From the IMG/VR virus record IMGVR_UViG_3300030382_000696, positions 12,022 to 33,644 of that record: a stretch of DNA of 21,623 nt. One strand, given 5' to 3'. The notes under the pieces were generated by a model, which saw nothing but the letters and a program-made list of their open reading frames with translations, was not told the origin of the DNA and searched no databases. The position numbers and the translations under genes are program-made. This stretch comes from a virus. The stretch's first letter is position 1. Every line of letters begins with the position of its first letter. Shown piece by piece: positions 1 to 6,787 of this stretch.

Positions 1-332
1 TCCGATTTGGGTTGCAAGTGATTCAGCCATGGAGTTTCAATGATTAGTTTCTGTAGGAAAATGGACATGTTATCCGCCCGTTCTTTAGAGGCGGATATAA
101 TCATTATCTTTCGTTCTGGATCTTTGAAAAGAGTCCAAAGTACAAACGCTCCAGTAATCCAACTTTTACCAACACCACGGAAGGCTTGGATCTGGAGACG
201 CTTCGGACCACTCTGTAAGTAGTCTGCAATTGAGTACTGTGCTCGTGTTGGACTAGGTAGGTCAAGTTGTTCCCATAATGCTTGCAGGAATAGTTTGAAG
301 TCGTCTTGTAGGGCGGTTAGGACGTCGGTCAT
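1..332 (-). CDS. terL: Terminase large subunit (T7 gp19-like DNA maturase B), N-terminal part, cut by the window edge
   Basis: This is the ATPase and nuclease motor that packages phage DNA into the procapsid. Translation from the ATG at 332 runs open for 110 codons to the left edge, so only the N-terminal ATPase part is present. A Walker A-type loop, FRGVGKSW, is seen at residues 51-58 after the segment LQSGPKRLQIQA, followed by a hydrophobic strand and DPERKIMIISASKERA, which matches the layout of T7-family large terminases. The start codon overlaps the stop of the preceding 44-aa gene (ATGA), as is usual in this cluster. Family assignment rests on the Walker A context and the position at the end of the late region; the Walker B and nuclease motifs lie outside the window. 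Confidence 0.93.
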   Translation of the reverse strand, partial: MTDVLTALQDDFKLFLQALWEQLDLPSPTRAQYSIADYLQSGPKRLQIQAFRGVGKSWITGAFVLWTLFKDPERKIMIISASKERADNMSIFLQKLIIETPWLNHLQPKS

Positions 333-463
333 ACGTTTTTAGTTGGATCGTTTTTCCAGATGTCGGCCCATTCAAATTTACCGGCAGGGCTTTTTACTGG
401 GATTTGACCAGGTTCTTTAGGCCCACCTTTTGTACCTGGTCCTTTCTTCTTCTTTTTAGTCAT
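329..463 (-). CDS. 44-aa lysine/glycine-rich protein just upstream of the large terminase
   Basis: A short open frame of 44 residues starts at ATG 463 with MTKKKKKGPGTKGGPKEPGQ and ends IWKNDPTKNV. Its start overlaps the stop of the 61-aa gene and its stop overlaps the terminase start, both as 4-base ATGA junctions. That gapless fit between two neighbours is the main evidence that it is translated. The N-terminus is strongly basic and looks disordered; the C-terminal half has a possible helix with FEWADIW. The product is not recognised. Its position could suggest a packaging accessory or a DNA- or RNA-binding peptide, but that is inference only. Confidence 0.7.
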   Translation of the reverse strand: MTKKKKKGPGTKGGPKEPGQIPVKSPAGKFEWADIWKNDPTKNV

Positions 464-645
464 AACGGTTCAAATAGTTCTTGTAAGTTTTTCTTGATAA
501 GCACATCAATCTGCGCTATCTCTTCATCTGTGAATGGTTCTAGTTTCACCACCTTCGCAGGTCCAAAGGAACTGGGTGGTGCAGCCTTACGGGAGAAACT
601 GAAGTTCTCCCCGGCTGCTGTCATTGCTTGGGTTGAAATGGTCAT
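460..645 (-). CDS. 61-aa conserved-looking hypothetical protein of the packaging cluster
   Basis: This 61-residue protein has a low-complexity N-terminal half containing a KAAPPSSFGPAKV stretch. Its acidic, helical C-terminal half includes FTDEEIAQIDVLIKKNLQELFEPL-type sequence, which looks like a short amphipathic helix suited to protein-protein contact. The start overlaps the upstream stop by one base (TAATG) and the stop overlaps the next start (ATGA), so it is tightly coupled on both sides. No domain is recognised. A role as a terminase partner is possible from position alone. Confidence 0.75.
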   Translation of the reverse strand: MTISTQAMTAAGENFSFSRKAAPPSSFGPAKVVKLEPFTDEEIAQIDVLIKKNLQELFEPL

Positions 646-1640
646 TAGTCTGCGCTGTAGTGGTTTTCTAGTAGGTCCGATTCTCTTAATGCCTCTTCAG
701 ATAGTTCTTTCTGAATAGATCTATACTGTTGACCTGCTGTAGTTGGAGTATGCTGTTTTATTTCTTCTATTCTGCCTATGACTTTTGATCTAGACCAGTT
801 TTCCGGTATAGCCTCTAGCATATCCATCTGCTCTACAGTCCAATCAGAGTCATAATGTAAAGATGGTTCGCCTTGATAATGTTGGTGCCATTGTTTTATA
901 TCCTTTCTCCAGTTGCTAGGCATCCCTGTTATATCTGAAACATGCTGATTCATACTACCATATCTAGCCCCCTTCTTTTTATTGTCAGGGCCGTACTCTA
1001 GTTTAGCAGTTCTACCAGTTGTAGCAGTAGTATCTAGTTTATTCACTTTTTGTTTAAGTGGATCACCTGAAGAAAGTAGATTCCGCTGATGTCCAGCATG
1101 CGTTTCTACTGGTTGTAGGCTTGCTGCTTTCTTAGTCCTAGCCCAGCCACTTCTAGCATTCTTTTTATATACTGGTATAAGTTCTTCAGGTATCCCCTGA
1201 CTTCTAAATTCTGATAGTAAATCATCGTCAGATGGTAAGGCTTCTCTAAACCTACGGTTTGCAGTATTAGCTCGTCGGTTAGCTCGTTTTTGAGCTTCTG
1301 TCAGTAATACTCTTTTACTTCTAGGTTTAGGCTGTGGTAGTTTTGTACTGATAGTTTTTAAACCTTGCCTTACCATACGCCTACCGATAGCTGTGTAAGG
1401 ATTTTTATCTAGTGCAAATTCTAAGACTGCTTGACCTATTTCTGCTGGATTATTGATGTCCGGTAGTTGTGATTTTATGGCATCGATAGTTAAATCTAGT
1501 ACTTGCTTACTTTGTATTTCAGCTTCTTTAGGGGTATTAAACCTAATACTCAAACCACTCTGCCTATCTGCAGGTCTACCATGCCATCGGTTCAGCTCTG
1601 ACTGTTCTTTAGCGTCTTCTCGCCATGTTCCTTGTGCCAT
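645..1640 (-). CDS. 331-aa hypothetical protein between small and large terminase; weak nuclease-like features
   Basis: I do not recognise this 331-residue, Arg/Lys-rich protein with confidence. The start at 1640 is preceded by a good ribosome site (AAGGAAG, 5 bases upstream). Residues about 105-140 are very basic (KRANRRANTANRRFREAL). The central part carries THAGHQRNLLSSGD, then a segment with RYGSMNQHVSDITGMPSNWRKDI. The HxGH pairing with later Asn/His residues loosely resembles an HNH-type nuclease core, but order and spacing are not convincing. It is separated from the preceding basic gene by 2 bases and coupled to the 61-aa gene by TAATG. The size and basic charge fit a nucleic-acid-binding packaging or maturation factor, as inference. 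Confidence 0.8.
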   Translation of the reverse strand: MAQGTWREDAKEQSELNRWHGRPADRQSGLSIRFNTPKEAEIQSKQVLDLTIDAIKSQLPDINNPAEIGQAVLEFALDKNPYTAIGRRMVRQGLKTISTKLPQPKPRSKRVLLTEAQKRANRRANTANRRFREALPSDDDLLSEFRSQGIPEELIPVYKKNARSGWARTKKAASLQPVETHAGHQRNLLSSGDPLKQKVNKLDTTATTGRTAKLEYGPDNKKKGARYGSMNQHVSDITGMPSNWRKDIKQWHQHYQGEPSLHYDSDWTVEQMDMLEAIPENWSRSKVIGRIEEIKQHTPTTAGQQYRSIQKELSEEALRESDLLENHYSAD

Positions 1641-1642
1641 AG

Positions 1643-1897
1643 CTACTTCCTTATCTTAAGCCCCTTACCAGGGGCATACTTCTTACCCTTTCTTGGTCTT
1701 GCTCTATTAGTAGAGGGACTCTCTAGTTTCGCCTTACCGGGACCGGTATGGGACGCATCCTTTCCGTCTCCGTTTCCGTAGGTACCAAGTTTTCGATTAG
1801 CTCTGTTAGCATCGACCCTAAGCTTCTTTCCCTTGGCTGTCTTATTATAGGCTTTTTGTTGTGCTTTCCTGTTGCCATTAGCGTACCTTGCTGCCAT
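1643..1897 (-). CDS. 84-aa basic protein with D-x-x-H and N-R signature, HNH-like candidate
   Basis: I chose the ATG at 1897 because it is preceded by a strong GGAGG site 4 bases upstream. A TTG at 1915 would add six residues but would place that site inside the gene. The 84-residue product is highly basic. It contains RANRKLGTYGNGDGKDASHT (about residues 33-52), then a short linker to ESPSTNRARPRKGKKYAPGK. Small phage proteins with a D-x-x-H near the middle and a conserved N-R near the end are often annotated as HNH-like or packaging-associated; that resemblance is by eye only. The start lies 20 bases inside the small terminase candidate gene. Confidence 0.78.
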   Translation of the reverse strand: MAARYANGNRKAQQKAYNKTAKGKKLRVDANRANRKLGTYGNGDGKDASHTGPGKAKLESPSTNRARPRKGKKYAPGKGLKIRK

Positions 1898-2126
1898 ACA
1901 GCCTCCGTTGGACAAGTTCTGGGTCGACTTTCGGCATCACTGATGCCAGTTTGTGTAGCGGATTGCCCTCGTAAGCGACACCACTAATATCATTCTTTAC
2001 TAGCCAATCACAAGCGGCTTTAAGTTCGTGCGCCGTAGCCTCACCACTCTTCACCCTTTTAAGAAACTCTTCTGTGACTAGATTGTGTAATTCGTTAAAT
2101 GTTTCCTCTGTTGCTTTTTTCACCAT
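1878..2126 (-). CDS. terS: Probable terminase small subunit (T7 gp18-like DNA maturase A)
   Basis: The small terminase recognises concatemeric phage DNA and recruits the large subunit. The 82-residue product is close to the length of T7 gp18 (89 aa). It is mostly helical: FNELHNLVTEEFLKRVKSG is followed by a short turn and ATAHELKAACDWLVKNDI, then a C-terminal PELVQRRLYG segment. The pattern of LH..v...l...i.sGea....l..a..wl..N.i is what I associate with podoviral small terminases. The start overlaps the preceding TGA stop and the end overlaps the next gene by 20 bases. Unlike T7, where gene 18 is followed closely by gene 19, four genes separate it from the large subunit here. The call is homology by eye and not certain. 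Confidence 0.72.
   Translation of the reverse strand: MVKKATEETFNELHNLVTEEFLKRVKSGEATAHELKAACDWLVKNDISGVAYEGNPLHKLASVMPKVDPELVQRRLYGSKVR
1902..1906 (-). promoter_or_regulatory. Shine-Dalgarno GGAGG that decides the 1897 start
   Basis: The minus strand reads CGGAGGCTGTATGG, giving a consensus GGAGG four bases before the ATG at 1897. It lies within the 3' end of the upstream small terminase candidate and is among the clearest ribosome sites in the window. Many other genes here depend on stop-start overlap instead. Confidence 0.7.
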
Positions 2127-2491
2127 AATGGTTTCTTACGTGGTTGTACTCTTAATTCGTCAGCAGGGGTCCAACCATGCCATTTTGGTTTAACAGGGCC
2201 TATCATTAAACCACCCCAGTTCTTAGGCTTATCACGTAAAGGGCTCATCGCTTGACCGTTTAGATAGGCCTCTACATTCGCTCTTGCCGCTTCTCTAGGA
2301 TGCTTTGCCCAAGCTTTATCATCAAATCGTCCTGGGTTTTTATTATAATCTGCGGCTGAATCTACAGAAGCTTTATACGCTTTATCAACCCAAGGTTTGT
2401 TATAATTTACAGCAGAATCAGATAATCCATGCTGTTTTTGCATTCTCTGGATCCATTCAATATCTGCTTGTGTAATTGTTTTCTTAGTCAT
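2120..2491 (-). CDS. 123-aa hypothetical protein upstream of the small terminase
   Basis: This 123-residue soluble protein is rich in Trp, Lys and Pro. It opens with MTKKTITQADIEWIQRMQKQ and ends with PADELRVQPRKKPLW. Tyr/Asn/Ala-rich repeats of the type VNYNKPW and ADYNKNPGRFDDKAW occur between residues 27 and 62. No membrane segment or signal peptide is visible. It overlaps the 53-aa gene by 8 bases upstream and the small terminase candidate by 7 bases downstream. I do not recognise its family. It is probably part of the packaging transcript. Confidence 0.8.
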   Translation of the reverse strand: MTKKTITQADIEWIQRMQKQHGLSDSAVNYNKPWVDKAYKASVDSAADYNKNPGRFDDKAWAKHPREAARANVEAYLNGQAMSPLRDKPKNWGGLMIGPVKPKWHGWTPADELRVQPRKKPLW

Positions 2492-2645
2492 TACGTTCCG
2501 GCTCTTTGCTCGGCTTTAGTTTGTTGAGTAGAGTTTGGACACTTTGAATGACGCTATTCTCCTTTAATGGAGACAAAGCAATCAGTTCTGATGCTAGGGC
2601 TACGATCACCCAAAATGCGGGCTCGGATAGAAATAATAGTTCCAT
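2484..2645 (-). CDS. 53-aa small membrane protein
   Basis: The open frame starts at ATG 2645, immediately after the TAA of the 27-aa gene, and ends 8 bases inside the next gene. The product begins MELLFLSEPAFWVIVALASE, a single hydrophobic helix of about 20 residues, followed by PLKENSVIQSVQTLLNKL and a charged tail (KPSKEPERND). This layout fits a one-pass inner membrane microprotein. Similar small hydrophobic proteins occur in cyanophages near structural and lysis genes, which is recollection rather than a search. A lysis-regulating or antiholin role is possible, but no motif proves it. Confidence 0.75.
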   Translation of the reverse strand: MELLFLSEPAFWVIVALASELIALSPLKENSVIQSVQTLLNKLKPSKEPERND

Positions 2646-2729
2646 TTACTTGGTGTCCTTCTTAGGTGCTTTCTTGGTCTCTTTCTTAGCTTTAGCTGCA
2701 GCTTCTCTCTGGTCTGATAGTGTACTCAT
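2646..2729 (-). CDS. 27-aa Lys/Ala-rich microprotein
   Basis: A 27-codon frame starts at ATG 2729, overlapping the stop of the upstream gene (ATGA), and ends with a TAA that abuts the next ATG at 2645. The product MSTLSDQREAAAKAKKETKK plus seven more residues is a highly charged, helix-forming peptide. The evidence for translation is its perfect fit between two coupled genes, because any other start would leave an unusual 80-base gap in a gapless cluster. No function can be assigned. It could also act simply as a coupling leader for the 53-aa membrane protein. Confidence 0.55.
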   Translation of the reverse strand: MSTLSDQREAAAKAKKETKKAPKKDTK

Positions 2730-3211
2730 GGTGTTCCTGTGGTTGTTTTGTTTACTAAGGCAATAGGTACGATGTCACTGCATAAATGCTCGACACGTGA
2801 CCCTGGTCGAAAGGTAAACCCTTTCTGTTGTATCTCAGCACATTTAAGTGCTCTAACTAGCTCATAGTCTAGTCGTAGCTTCTCTTCTTGACGTTTAGCT
2901 ATAGCTTTACATCTATCAATAGTACTCCAGTCCAAAGGGACCATAAAGTTAAGTTGTGCTCCCCACTGGTTACTTTTAACGTAAGCTTCATAGTCCATCG
3001 GTGTAGTGTCATTACCCATATAGAATGGGGATAATGTCATGGTAGGGCCGTTACATACGACCCCTCCTCCGTAGGACTGCCTAGACGGTGCTCCATTGTT
3101 CTGGAACTGTACCGCCTGGTTAGTCACGCTGCCGGTAACGTTTGATTCCGGTGCAGCTGTGTTATACACATCCTCTGCTCTCACAGGACTTAGCGCAGCT
3201 TCGCTGCTCAT
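2726..3211 (-). CDS. 161-aa conserved cyanophage-type protein, probably exported or virion-associated
   Basis: The ATG at 3211 overlaps the stop of the previous gene as TAATG. The frame is open upstream to 3556, but that region is the real coding frame of the previous gene and offers no internal start. The product contains NVTGSVTNQAVQFQNNGAPS, then SYGGGVVCNGPTMTLSPFYMG, DYEAYVKSNQWGAQLNFMVPLD and a C-terminal FTFRPGSRVEHLCSDIVPI. This set of segments is one I associate with a protein family common in marine cyanophages, usually called hypothetical. Four cysteines (VVCNG, DRCKA, ALKCAE, HLCSD) would suit disulfides in an exported protein. A signal-like hydrophobic stretch lies directly upstream in frame but without a start codon. 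Confidence 0.83.
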   Translation of the reverse strand: MSSEAALSPVRAEDVYNTAAPESNVTGSVTNQAVQFQNNGAPSRQSYGGGVVCNGPTMTLSPFYMGNDTTPMDYEAYVKSNQWGAQLNFMVPLDWSTIDRCKAIAKRQEEKLRLDYELVRALKCAEIQQKGFTFRPGSRVEHLCSDIVPIALVNKTTTGTP

Positions 3212-3567
3212 TACTGTGAGAAGACAGACAGCGAGGTAGTAGTAGAGTTTGTGGTGATAGTTCTGTCTATCTCTATTACTTCTACTATTCCGGCTGCTCT
3301 GGTTACAGTCTCTAGTTGATATTGATCCCCAGCTGTATGTACGGTGTAAGTAGTGTTGGAGTCTGTTATATCCCCACTTGGTACTACGTTGGTTCCTGAC
3401 CAACTGTTGTAAGCTCCACCATAGACGTCTGTATCTATGGCTTCTACGATTACTTGTGTAGTTACTGTGGTGGCTTGCATCGACCCCTGTGTGAAGGCCG
3501 GTGTTATCTGTTGTGCCCTTGCTATTGAGGGAATGAGTAGAAGTGGTAGTATCCATAGCTTAATCAT
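3211..3567 (-). CDS. 118-aa secreted protein with signal peptide, cyanophage hypothetical
   Basis: I chose ATG 3567 because AAAAGG lies 8 bases upstream and the protein then opens with a compact signal peptide, MIKLWILPLLLIPSIARA, with likely cleavage after ARA. ATG 3588, seven codons further out, is possible but has no ribosome site. The mature part is Thr/Ser/Val-rich and beta-like, with DVYGGAYNSWSGTNVVPSGD, a TVTRAAGIVEV segment and a Thr-rich end finishing SLSVFSQ. Function is unknown. The downstream gene is coupled by TAATG, and the two proteins may act together in the periplasm or on the particle. Confidence 0.8.
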   Translation of the reverse strand: MIKLWILPLLLIPSIARAQQITPAFTQGSMQATTVTTQVIVEAIDTDVYGGAYNSWSGTNVVPSGDITDSNTTYTVHTAGDQYQLETVTRAAGIVEVIEIDRTITTNSTTTSLSVFSQ

Positions 3568-3838
3568 CTTTTTTACCTTTTCTATCATTGGTAGGCTGAA
3601 TCCCGAACGTAGCTAATGTACCAGTGAAGATACTAGCTATGAAGGTTATATCCTTAGGTACTTGCTCACCTAATCCAGGTATTTCTACATAATTAAGACT
3701 GATGATGAATCCTGCCCAAATTACTACTCCTAGACGTACGAACGTAGATAGAATTGCTAACTGCTCTTCTTTATCATCCATACCGTCCTTCAGTTTAGTC
3801 AGGACATTTTTCTTCTGTGGCAGTTCCGCCTTTTCCAA
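3560..3838 (-). CDS. 92-aa two-helix membrane protein, class II holin candidate
   Basis: The 92-residue product has a charged N-terminus and two hydrophobic helices, at about residues 28-48 (FVRLGVVIWAGFIISL) and 64-80 (TFIASIFTGTLATFGI). These are separated by a short VEIPGLGEQVPKD loop, and the tail DRKGKKDD is strongly charged. This is the general topology of class II holins. In T7 the holin gene 17.5 lies between the tail fibre and the small terminase, the same relative position as here. No endolysin gene is in the window. The call is topology plus position; it could be another small phage membrane protein. The start lies 44 bases inside the proline-rich gene. Confidence 0.7.
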   Translation of the reverse strand: MEKAELPQKKNVLTKLKDGMDDKEEQLAILSTFVRLGVVIWAGFIISLNYVEIPGLGEQVPKDITFIASIFTGTLATFGIQPTNDRKGKKDD

Positions 3839-4247
3839 ATTTCTTCTGAATACGTTTTACAGCCTGCATGAATACAGGTTTGAAGACTTTAACCAGGTAG
3901 TTAAACATAGAAGTAGCAGTCAAAGTAGCGACCACAGAGACCGCAGCAGTTGTTGCTGCAGTCACTACAATCTCTTCCTTTGGAACTGGTATCTCTACAT
4001 CTGTCCAAGGTATAGTTATCTTCTTTACCTCAGGAGCTGCTTGCTCCTTTGGCTTGTCCGTTGTCTCTTCTTCTCCTTCTTTAGCTACACCTACTGGAGG
4101 TGAAAGGTTTTCTGGAGGAGTCACTAAAGGTAGATACTTAGGTAGCTCAGCTTTAGGGATAGAAAGTATAGGACGTGGGAGGATAGGGGCGGCAGGTAGT
4201 ATTTGTGTGGGTAGATTAATAGATGGAAAGATCGGTGGATCATCCAT
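3795..4247 (-). CDS. 150-aa proline-rich single-pass membrane protein, cyanophage hypothetical
   Basis: Residues 1-50 are very rich in Pro and Leu (PPIFPSINLPTQILPAAPIL). An acidic linker follows at 57-75, then a KKITIPWTDVEIPVPKEEIV segment. A hydrophobic helix spans about 93-117 (VVTAATTAAVSVVATLTATS), and a basic tail carries VKRIQKKFGKGG. The segment EIPVPKEEI followed by an Ala/Thr/Val helix is one I have seen in cyanophage proteins of unknown function. The long extended N-terminal part with a membrane helix and basic cytoplasmic end could span the periplasm, so a spanin-like or particle-anchoring role is conceivable but unproven. The start overlaps the previous stop as TAATG. Confidence 0.82.
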   Translation of the reverse strand: MDDPPIFPSINLPTQILPAAPILPRPILSIPKAELPKYLPLVTPPENLSPPVGVAKEGEEETTDKPKEQAAPEVKKITIPWTDVEIPVPKEEIVVTAATTAAVSVVATLTATSMFNYLVKVFKPVFMQAVKRIQKKFGKGGTATEEKCPD

Positions 4248-4759
4248 TACTCAGTAGGCCAAGCCTTCAATGAATTATCTGTGATAAGGGCACAAAGTGC
4301 ATCAGTATCTTCACAAGCCGTGATCTGTGCTTCCCGTTCACCACAGACTATCCGTACTGCTGCACGGTAATCCTTAGTCTTTGTAGGGATTACAGTTGTA
4401 GTTTCAGCGTACCTAGTTACCAACCAATCAGTTGGTGATAACAAAGCAGCAGCATTTTTCTTTTGGTGTGCTATCCATAGAGTCTTTAAACCAGTAGTAA
4501 CACTAGTTACATCACCTTCACCTTTACCATCTTCATCATAAGAAGCGTAGTTGTTTGTATCTTCTAGGGCTTTAGGATTACCTACTCCCCAGTAGAACTT
4601 CTGGTTATAGCTAGGAGTAACAGGATCTGCTACTTCCGTAATACCAATAGCTTGCTTCTCTTTTAGCGAAGTCAACCTAAGCCAATTCCTGGGGTAATTA
4701 ATGTTGTTGTGTGAGAATGCCCTGTCATAAACAAGGGTCTTTCCGTCAAGTTTTAGCAT
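4247..4759 (-). CDS. 170-aa tail-fibre-assembly-like protein
   Basis: The product begins with MLKLDGKTLVYDRAFSHNN and NWLRLTSLKEKQAIGITEVA, then PSYNQKFYWG. A helical part, LKTLWIAHQKKNAAALLSPT, leads into DWLVTRYAETTTVIPTKTKDYRAAVRIV. The LLSPTDWxVxR...E....P....YRaaVR pattern is typical of small proteins encoded just after tail fibre genes, many of them assembly chaperones. Position directly downstream of three fibre-like genes supports this. It sits 6 bases after the LamG/SPRY gene and is coupled by TAATG to the proline-rich gene. Assignment is by pattern, not by alignment. Confidence 0.7.
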   Translation of the reverse strand: MLKLDGKTLVYDRAFSHNNINYPRNWLRLTSLKEKQAIGITEVADPVTPSYNQKFYWGVGNPKALEDTNNYASYDEDGKGEGDVTSVTTGLKTLWIAHQKKNAAALLSPTDWLVTRYAETTTVIPTKTKDYRAAVRIVCGEREAQITACEDTDALCALITDNSLKAWPTE

Positions 4760-4765
4760 AGTTAG

Positions 4766-6787
4766 TTATTCGTTTGATTGAGCGTTAGCATATTTGAAGG
4801 CTCTATTAGTAGTTGCTAACCAATAATAAGTAGTGCCGGAACCATTATTAGTACTTGAATTCCTGATTTTAAAGCCACTTGATAGTGGATCAACATCACT
4901 AGGATCAAAAGTAACTAAAGATGTTGGTGGATCAGAAGTACCAATTTTTAAAGTTGCTGGTGTTGCATTCATCCAGACTGCAGGTCCATCAGCAGCAGCA
5001 TTACCTTCATACTCACCTGACAGTATTGTTGTATCGTCTAAGTTATAAGTATTTAGTGCTTTATAGCCAGTTGGTAGTGTATATTCGAAGGCTCGGGCTC
5101 CGAAGTTAAATTCTAACGTATTGCCTGAAGTGTACTCATAACCTCCAAAGAAGTATGTACGGTCAGACGGCCAAGTATCATAAATGGAATTACCACTATT
5201 TAGGTACGTACCATTCTGATGTACTTTTAATGTTCCGTTATCTAAGTCAAGAGCAAACCCAAAAATATCACCAGCAGAAATAGATCCTGCTTCTATTGTT
5301 GTTTCGGATCCACCTAAGACACGCTTCAGATTTCCAGCGTAATCATAGACTACTAGGTAGTTATTACCGTAGCTACCGCTTAGTTGACCAGTTGATTTCG
5401 TATCATCCCAGATCCCAAAAGCAGAACTAGTAGCACTAGATAATGCAACCTGTTTACCTTCAAAGTACCATTTACCAGTCTTCATACCAATGGTACTTCT
5501 AACACCTTTAAAGGCACTTCCTGAACCTGTGATCGTTAGATTACCATTTGAAAGTGTTGTTGCACTGTCTAATGGGTTCAACGTTGCATAGTTACCACCA
5601 CCATTCAAACTATTATCGTATGGTGCTGCTGGTACATCGGATAGGAGGTCATTACCTGCGCCTGCTGTAGCTGAAAGGTTGTTTATGTGCCAATGATTCT
5701 CGTTGCCAGAGCTGTCGTATCCGAATGTTCCGTGATCAATTAAGATCTGATCATTTATTTCAATAGCCTGGAATCGAGGGTTAGCTCCATCAGAAACTAA
5801 TTGTACTGAAGTTAATGGTGAAGATATTTGAGATGTGATGTCAACCCATGCTGCTGAACCTCCAGATTCTGGTATACCTGTAAGAGTTGTACCATTAGCT
5901 TTGATTACATTATCACCTGTCCCATCCGTTGCTCCATATATTCTTAACTTAGTGAAGGCGATTGAGGTAGATGGGGTCCAGGTAGCTGTTCCGTTAGCCG
6001 TTACTCTCGTCATGTCTGTGATGTCACCATCAAACCCATCGATCCAAGGATGTGATGAGTCAATATCACCAGCACCATCTTCACTATAAATAGTCCCATA
6101 AGCCGGGTCCATCGCGAGATAGAATCCATTAGTACCATATGTTCCTTCGTATTCCTTAGGGACCCATTGACCAGTGGTTGAGTTAGTAAACCCGAAGTCA
6201 GTTGGTGCTTTAGCTGTTCCGTCAATGAAGTGTACGTTAGATATGTAGCCGTCAAAATATTGTGTATTACCGTCATGACGACCGATATTATGCGCGTGAG
6301 CATAATTAAACATATAGTCTACATTCTGCGCTGGATAAGTTGTAGTTGCCATTGATGTTTCCTGTACACCATTGACATACATTTTCAACCTATTTGTATC
6401 TGTGTTTTGAGTAGTATCCATAGCCACGCAGATATGGTAAAAAGCACTTGGATCACGGAACTTTGCGTTAGTTTTTACATCAACACCATTGCCAGCAGAA
6501 GCATCAGTAGCATCAAACTCTAACTCATCACCAGAGGAAAAATAAATCCTTGTGTACCCTGTGCCAGATGGATATAGCTGCATTAAAGTTTGTAAGGCAC
6601 CAAAGTTAGTCCGCTTCACCCAGCCAGACCAGGTCCAAGTCTTCATGTTACCTGCAGCCGCTGGTGTCCAGTTCAAATAAGCACTATCGCCATCATTAAA
6701 CCTAGTTGAACGTTTAACGTTATAAGGATCACCACCTACAACACCGGAGGCACCCGCACGGATGCCTGTATTACTTAGTACTGCCAT
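4766..6787 (-). CDS. 673-aa LamG + SPRY adhesin-like tail or receptor-binding protein
   Basis: This is a large beta-rich protein. Residues about 25-205 form a LamG / concanavalin A-like fold, with MKTWTWSGWVKRT, FYHICVAMDTT, RLKMYVNGVQ and YFDGYISNVHFIDG at the expected places. Residues 356-372 carry GYDSSGNENHWHINNLS, which commonly follows this fold in marine phages. Residues about 437-585 form a SPRY-like domain, with KWYFEGK, AFGIWDD, DIFGFALDLDNGTLKVHQNG, FFGGY and TGYKALNTYNL. Both folds bind carbohydrate or protein surfaces, so host surface recognition is the likely role. It follows the Mtd-N-like gene by TAATG and precedes a fibre-assembly-like gene. It has no signal peptide, as expected for a virion part. 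Confidence 0.85.
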   Translation of the reverse strand: MAVLSNTGIRAGASGVVGGDPYNVKRSTRFNDGDSAYLNWTPAAAGNMKTWTWSGWVKRTNFGALQTLMQLYPSGTGYTRIYFSSGDELEFDATDASAGNGVDVKTNAKFRDPSAFYHICVAMDTTQNTDTNRLKMYVNGVQETSMATTTYPAQNVDYMFNYAHAHNIGRHDGNTQYFDGYISNVHFIDGTAKAPTDFGFTNSTTGQWVPKEYEGTYGTNGFYLAMDPAYGTIYSEDGAGDIDSSHPWIDGFDGDITDMTRVTANGTATWTPSTSIAFTKLRIYGATDGTGDNVIKANGTTLTGIPESGGSAAWVDITSQISSPLTSVQLVSDGANPRFQAIEINDQILIDHGTFGYDSSGNENHWHINNLSATAGAGNDLLSDVPAAPYDNSLNGGGNYATLNPLDSATTLSNGNLTITGSGSAFKGVRSTIGMKTGKWYFEGKQVALSSATSSAFGIWDDTKSTGQLSGSYGNNYLVVYDYAGNLKRVLGGSETTIEAGSISAGDIFGFALDLDNGTLKVHQNGTYLNSGNSIYDTWPSDRTYFFGGYEYTSGNTLEFNFGARAFEYTLPTGYKALNTYNLDDTTILSGEYEGNAAADGPAVWMNATPATLKIGTSDPPTSLVTFDPSDVDPLSSGFKIRNSSTNNGSGTTYYWLATTNRAFKYANAQSNE

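Noticed and set aside
1898-1915. TTG start giving a 90-aa version of the basic DASH protein
   Set aside because: The GGAGG site is correctly spaced for the ATG at 1897 and would be inside the gene if TTG were used.
3212-3556. N-terminal 115 codons of a 276-codon frame ending at 2726
   Set aside because: The composition (Ser, Arg, His, Tyr runs) is unlike a natural protein, and the other frame encodes a proper signal-peptide protein there; the gene was restarted at 3211.
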